Of a DNA stretch of 6,845 bases, positions 6,513 through 6,845 are shown piece by piece. A program made the position numbers and the translations under genes. The stretch comes from Pseudomonadota bacterium (GTDB lineage Bacteria > Pseudomonadota > Gammaproteobacteria > Pseudomonadales > Azotimanducaceae), in the NCBI GenBank assembly GCA_027622495.1, contig JAQBYL010000221.1, forward strand, positions 1-6,845, read 5' to 3'. The notes under the pieces are model-generated. The model was not told where the DNA came from. It saw nothing but the letters and a program-made list of their open reading frames with translations, and made no database searches. Numbering within the stretch: position 1 is the first letter of the stretch; each line of letters opens with the position of its first letter.

Positions 6513-6533
6513 CAACTGCTCCAGGATCCACAA

Positions 6534-6574
6534 AACTAAGCGGGGGCGGACTTTAGCAACTAAGCGTTGTTAAA
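6534..6574. promoter_or_regulatory. Palindrome and overlapping direct repeat in divergent gap (operator candidate)
   Basis: Arms TTTAGCAAC (6552-6560) and GTTGTTAAA (6566-6574) are complementary at eight of nine positions around a 5-base spacer. AACTAAGCG occurs at 6534-6542 and again at 6558-6566, a 24-bp step, with the second copy spanning the palindrome centre. The element lies between the minus start at 6512 and the plus start near 6655, the expected place for a regulator site. TATAGT at 6622-6627 might be a -10 box for the plus gene but has no good -35 partner. There is no T-tract, so a terminator is unlikely. Confidence 0.35.
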
Positions 6575-6654
6575 AACAGATCCGATGGCAAATCCGGCAA
6601 GCCGCGTTGCTGCGGGATTGATATAGTCGCAGGGTATCTCCACCGGCGTGTATT

Positions 6655-6845
6655 TTGGCTGTAAAACTCCTGGCTGCACTGATTGCGGTGATTCTTGCCG
6701 GTCCAGTAACCGCGAACGTGGATGCGCAGCGCATTCAGAGCGCAGATGATGAACCTGGCAGCTGGCTCACCCATGGGCGCAACTACGCGGAAGATCGCGA
6801 GAGTCCGCTGACCAGCATCGACGTGTCGAACGTCAGTCAACTGGG
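6655..6845 (+). CDS. PQQ-dependent alcohol dehydrogenase, N-terminus (partial, runs off window)
   Basis: The first 63 codons of a periplasmic quinoprotein of the methanol/ethanol dehydrogenase type, which oxidises alcohols with PQQ and passes electrons to cytochrome c. A signal peptide (about 1-20, VKLLAALIAVILAGPVTA) precedes NVDAQRIQSADDEPGSWLTH, then GRNYAEDRESPLTSIDVSNV and SQLG. The pattern W-L-T-H-G-R-N-Y-x-E-x-R-x-S-P-L followed by I-x-x-x-N-V-x-x-L-G is the first blade of the eight-bladed propeller in this family. The frame is open from 6622. The only good start is a TTG at 6655, which puts a lysine before the hydrophobic core; no clear Shine-Dalgarno precedes it. The catalytic Asp, PQQ-contacting disulfide and any fused cytochrome domain would lie beyond the window. 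Confidence 0.85.
   Translation, partial: MAVKLLAALIAVILAGPVTANVDAQRIQSADDEPGSWLTHGRNYAEDRESPLTSIDVSNVSQL

Noticed and set aside
6586..6612. A sigma-54-like TGGCA...GC arrangement upstream of the PQQ alcohol dehydrogenase.
   Set aside because: The GG-to-GC spacing is 8 or 12 bases rather than 10, so it does not fit the -24/-12 consensus.

Overview
The window reads as accessory or peripheral chromosomal DNA of a moderately GC-rich Gram-negative bacterium. A marine or soil gammaproteobacterium with broad lipid and CoA-thioester catabolism is my best guess, by gene content only: a crotonase, two short-chain dehydrogenases (one like the hydroxyacyl-CoA dehydrogenase domain of peroxisomal MFE-2), and two secreted quinoprotein-type dehydrogenases. 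Signal peptides and PQQ-type enzymes imply a periplasm. No rRNA, tRNA, CRISPR array, integrase or transposase is visible.

Layout. (1) 45-875 (+): a crotonase behind a strong Shine-Dalgarno; by hand alignment it lacks both classical hydratase glutamates. (2) 887-1327 (-): a four-helix membrane protein of unknown function, convergent with the crotonase. It is divergent from (3) 1388-2470 (+), an exported glucose/sorbosone-dehydrogenase-family beta-propeller enzyme. The 60-bp gap between these two starts holds a perfect 9+9 bp inverted repeat. (4) 2474-2994: no intact gene but two apparent head-to-head remnants. One is the C-terminal part of an unrecognised minus-strand protein; the other is the C-terminal half of an ArsR-family regulator on the plus strand. 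(5) 3013-3819 (+): an SDR oxidoreductase. (6) 3823-4722 (-): an MFE-2-type SDR, convergent with the previous gene with 3 bp between the stop codons. (7) 4781-5001 (+): fragments of a deleted major-facilitator transporter, squeezed between two minus-strand genes. (8) 5008-6264 (-): an intact YcaD-like MFS transporter, preceded on the same strand by (9) a 70-residue protein with paired Cys-X2-Cys motifs (6300-6512). (10) 6655 to the window end (+): the N-terminus of a PQQ-dependent alcohol dehydrogenase, divergent from the Cys-rich gene. The gap between them carries a near-perfect palindrome and an overlapping 9-bp direct repeat.

How it fits together. The crotonase and the two SDRs could act on acyl-CoA or alcohol/ketone intermediates in the cytoplasm, while the two quinoprotein-type enzymes oxidise sugars or alcohols in the periplasm. 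No single pathway is proven by the window. The most striking property is gene decay: three truncated gene remnants lie within about 2.5 kb (2474-5001), interleaved with intact SDR genes. This suggests repeated deletion and rearrangement rather than one conserved operon. I see no clear evidence of a novel defence or mobile system.
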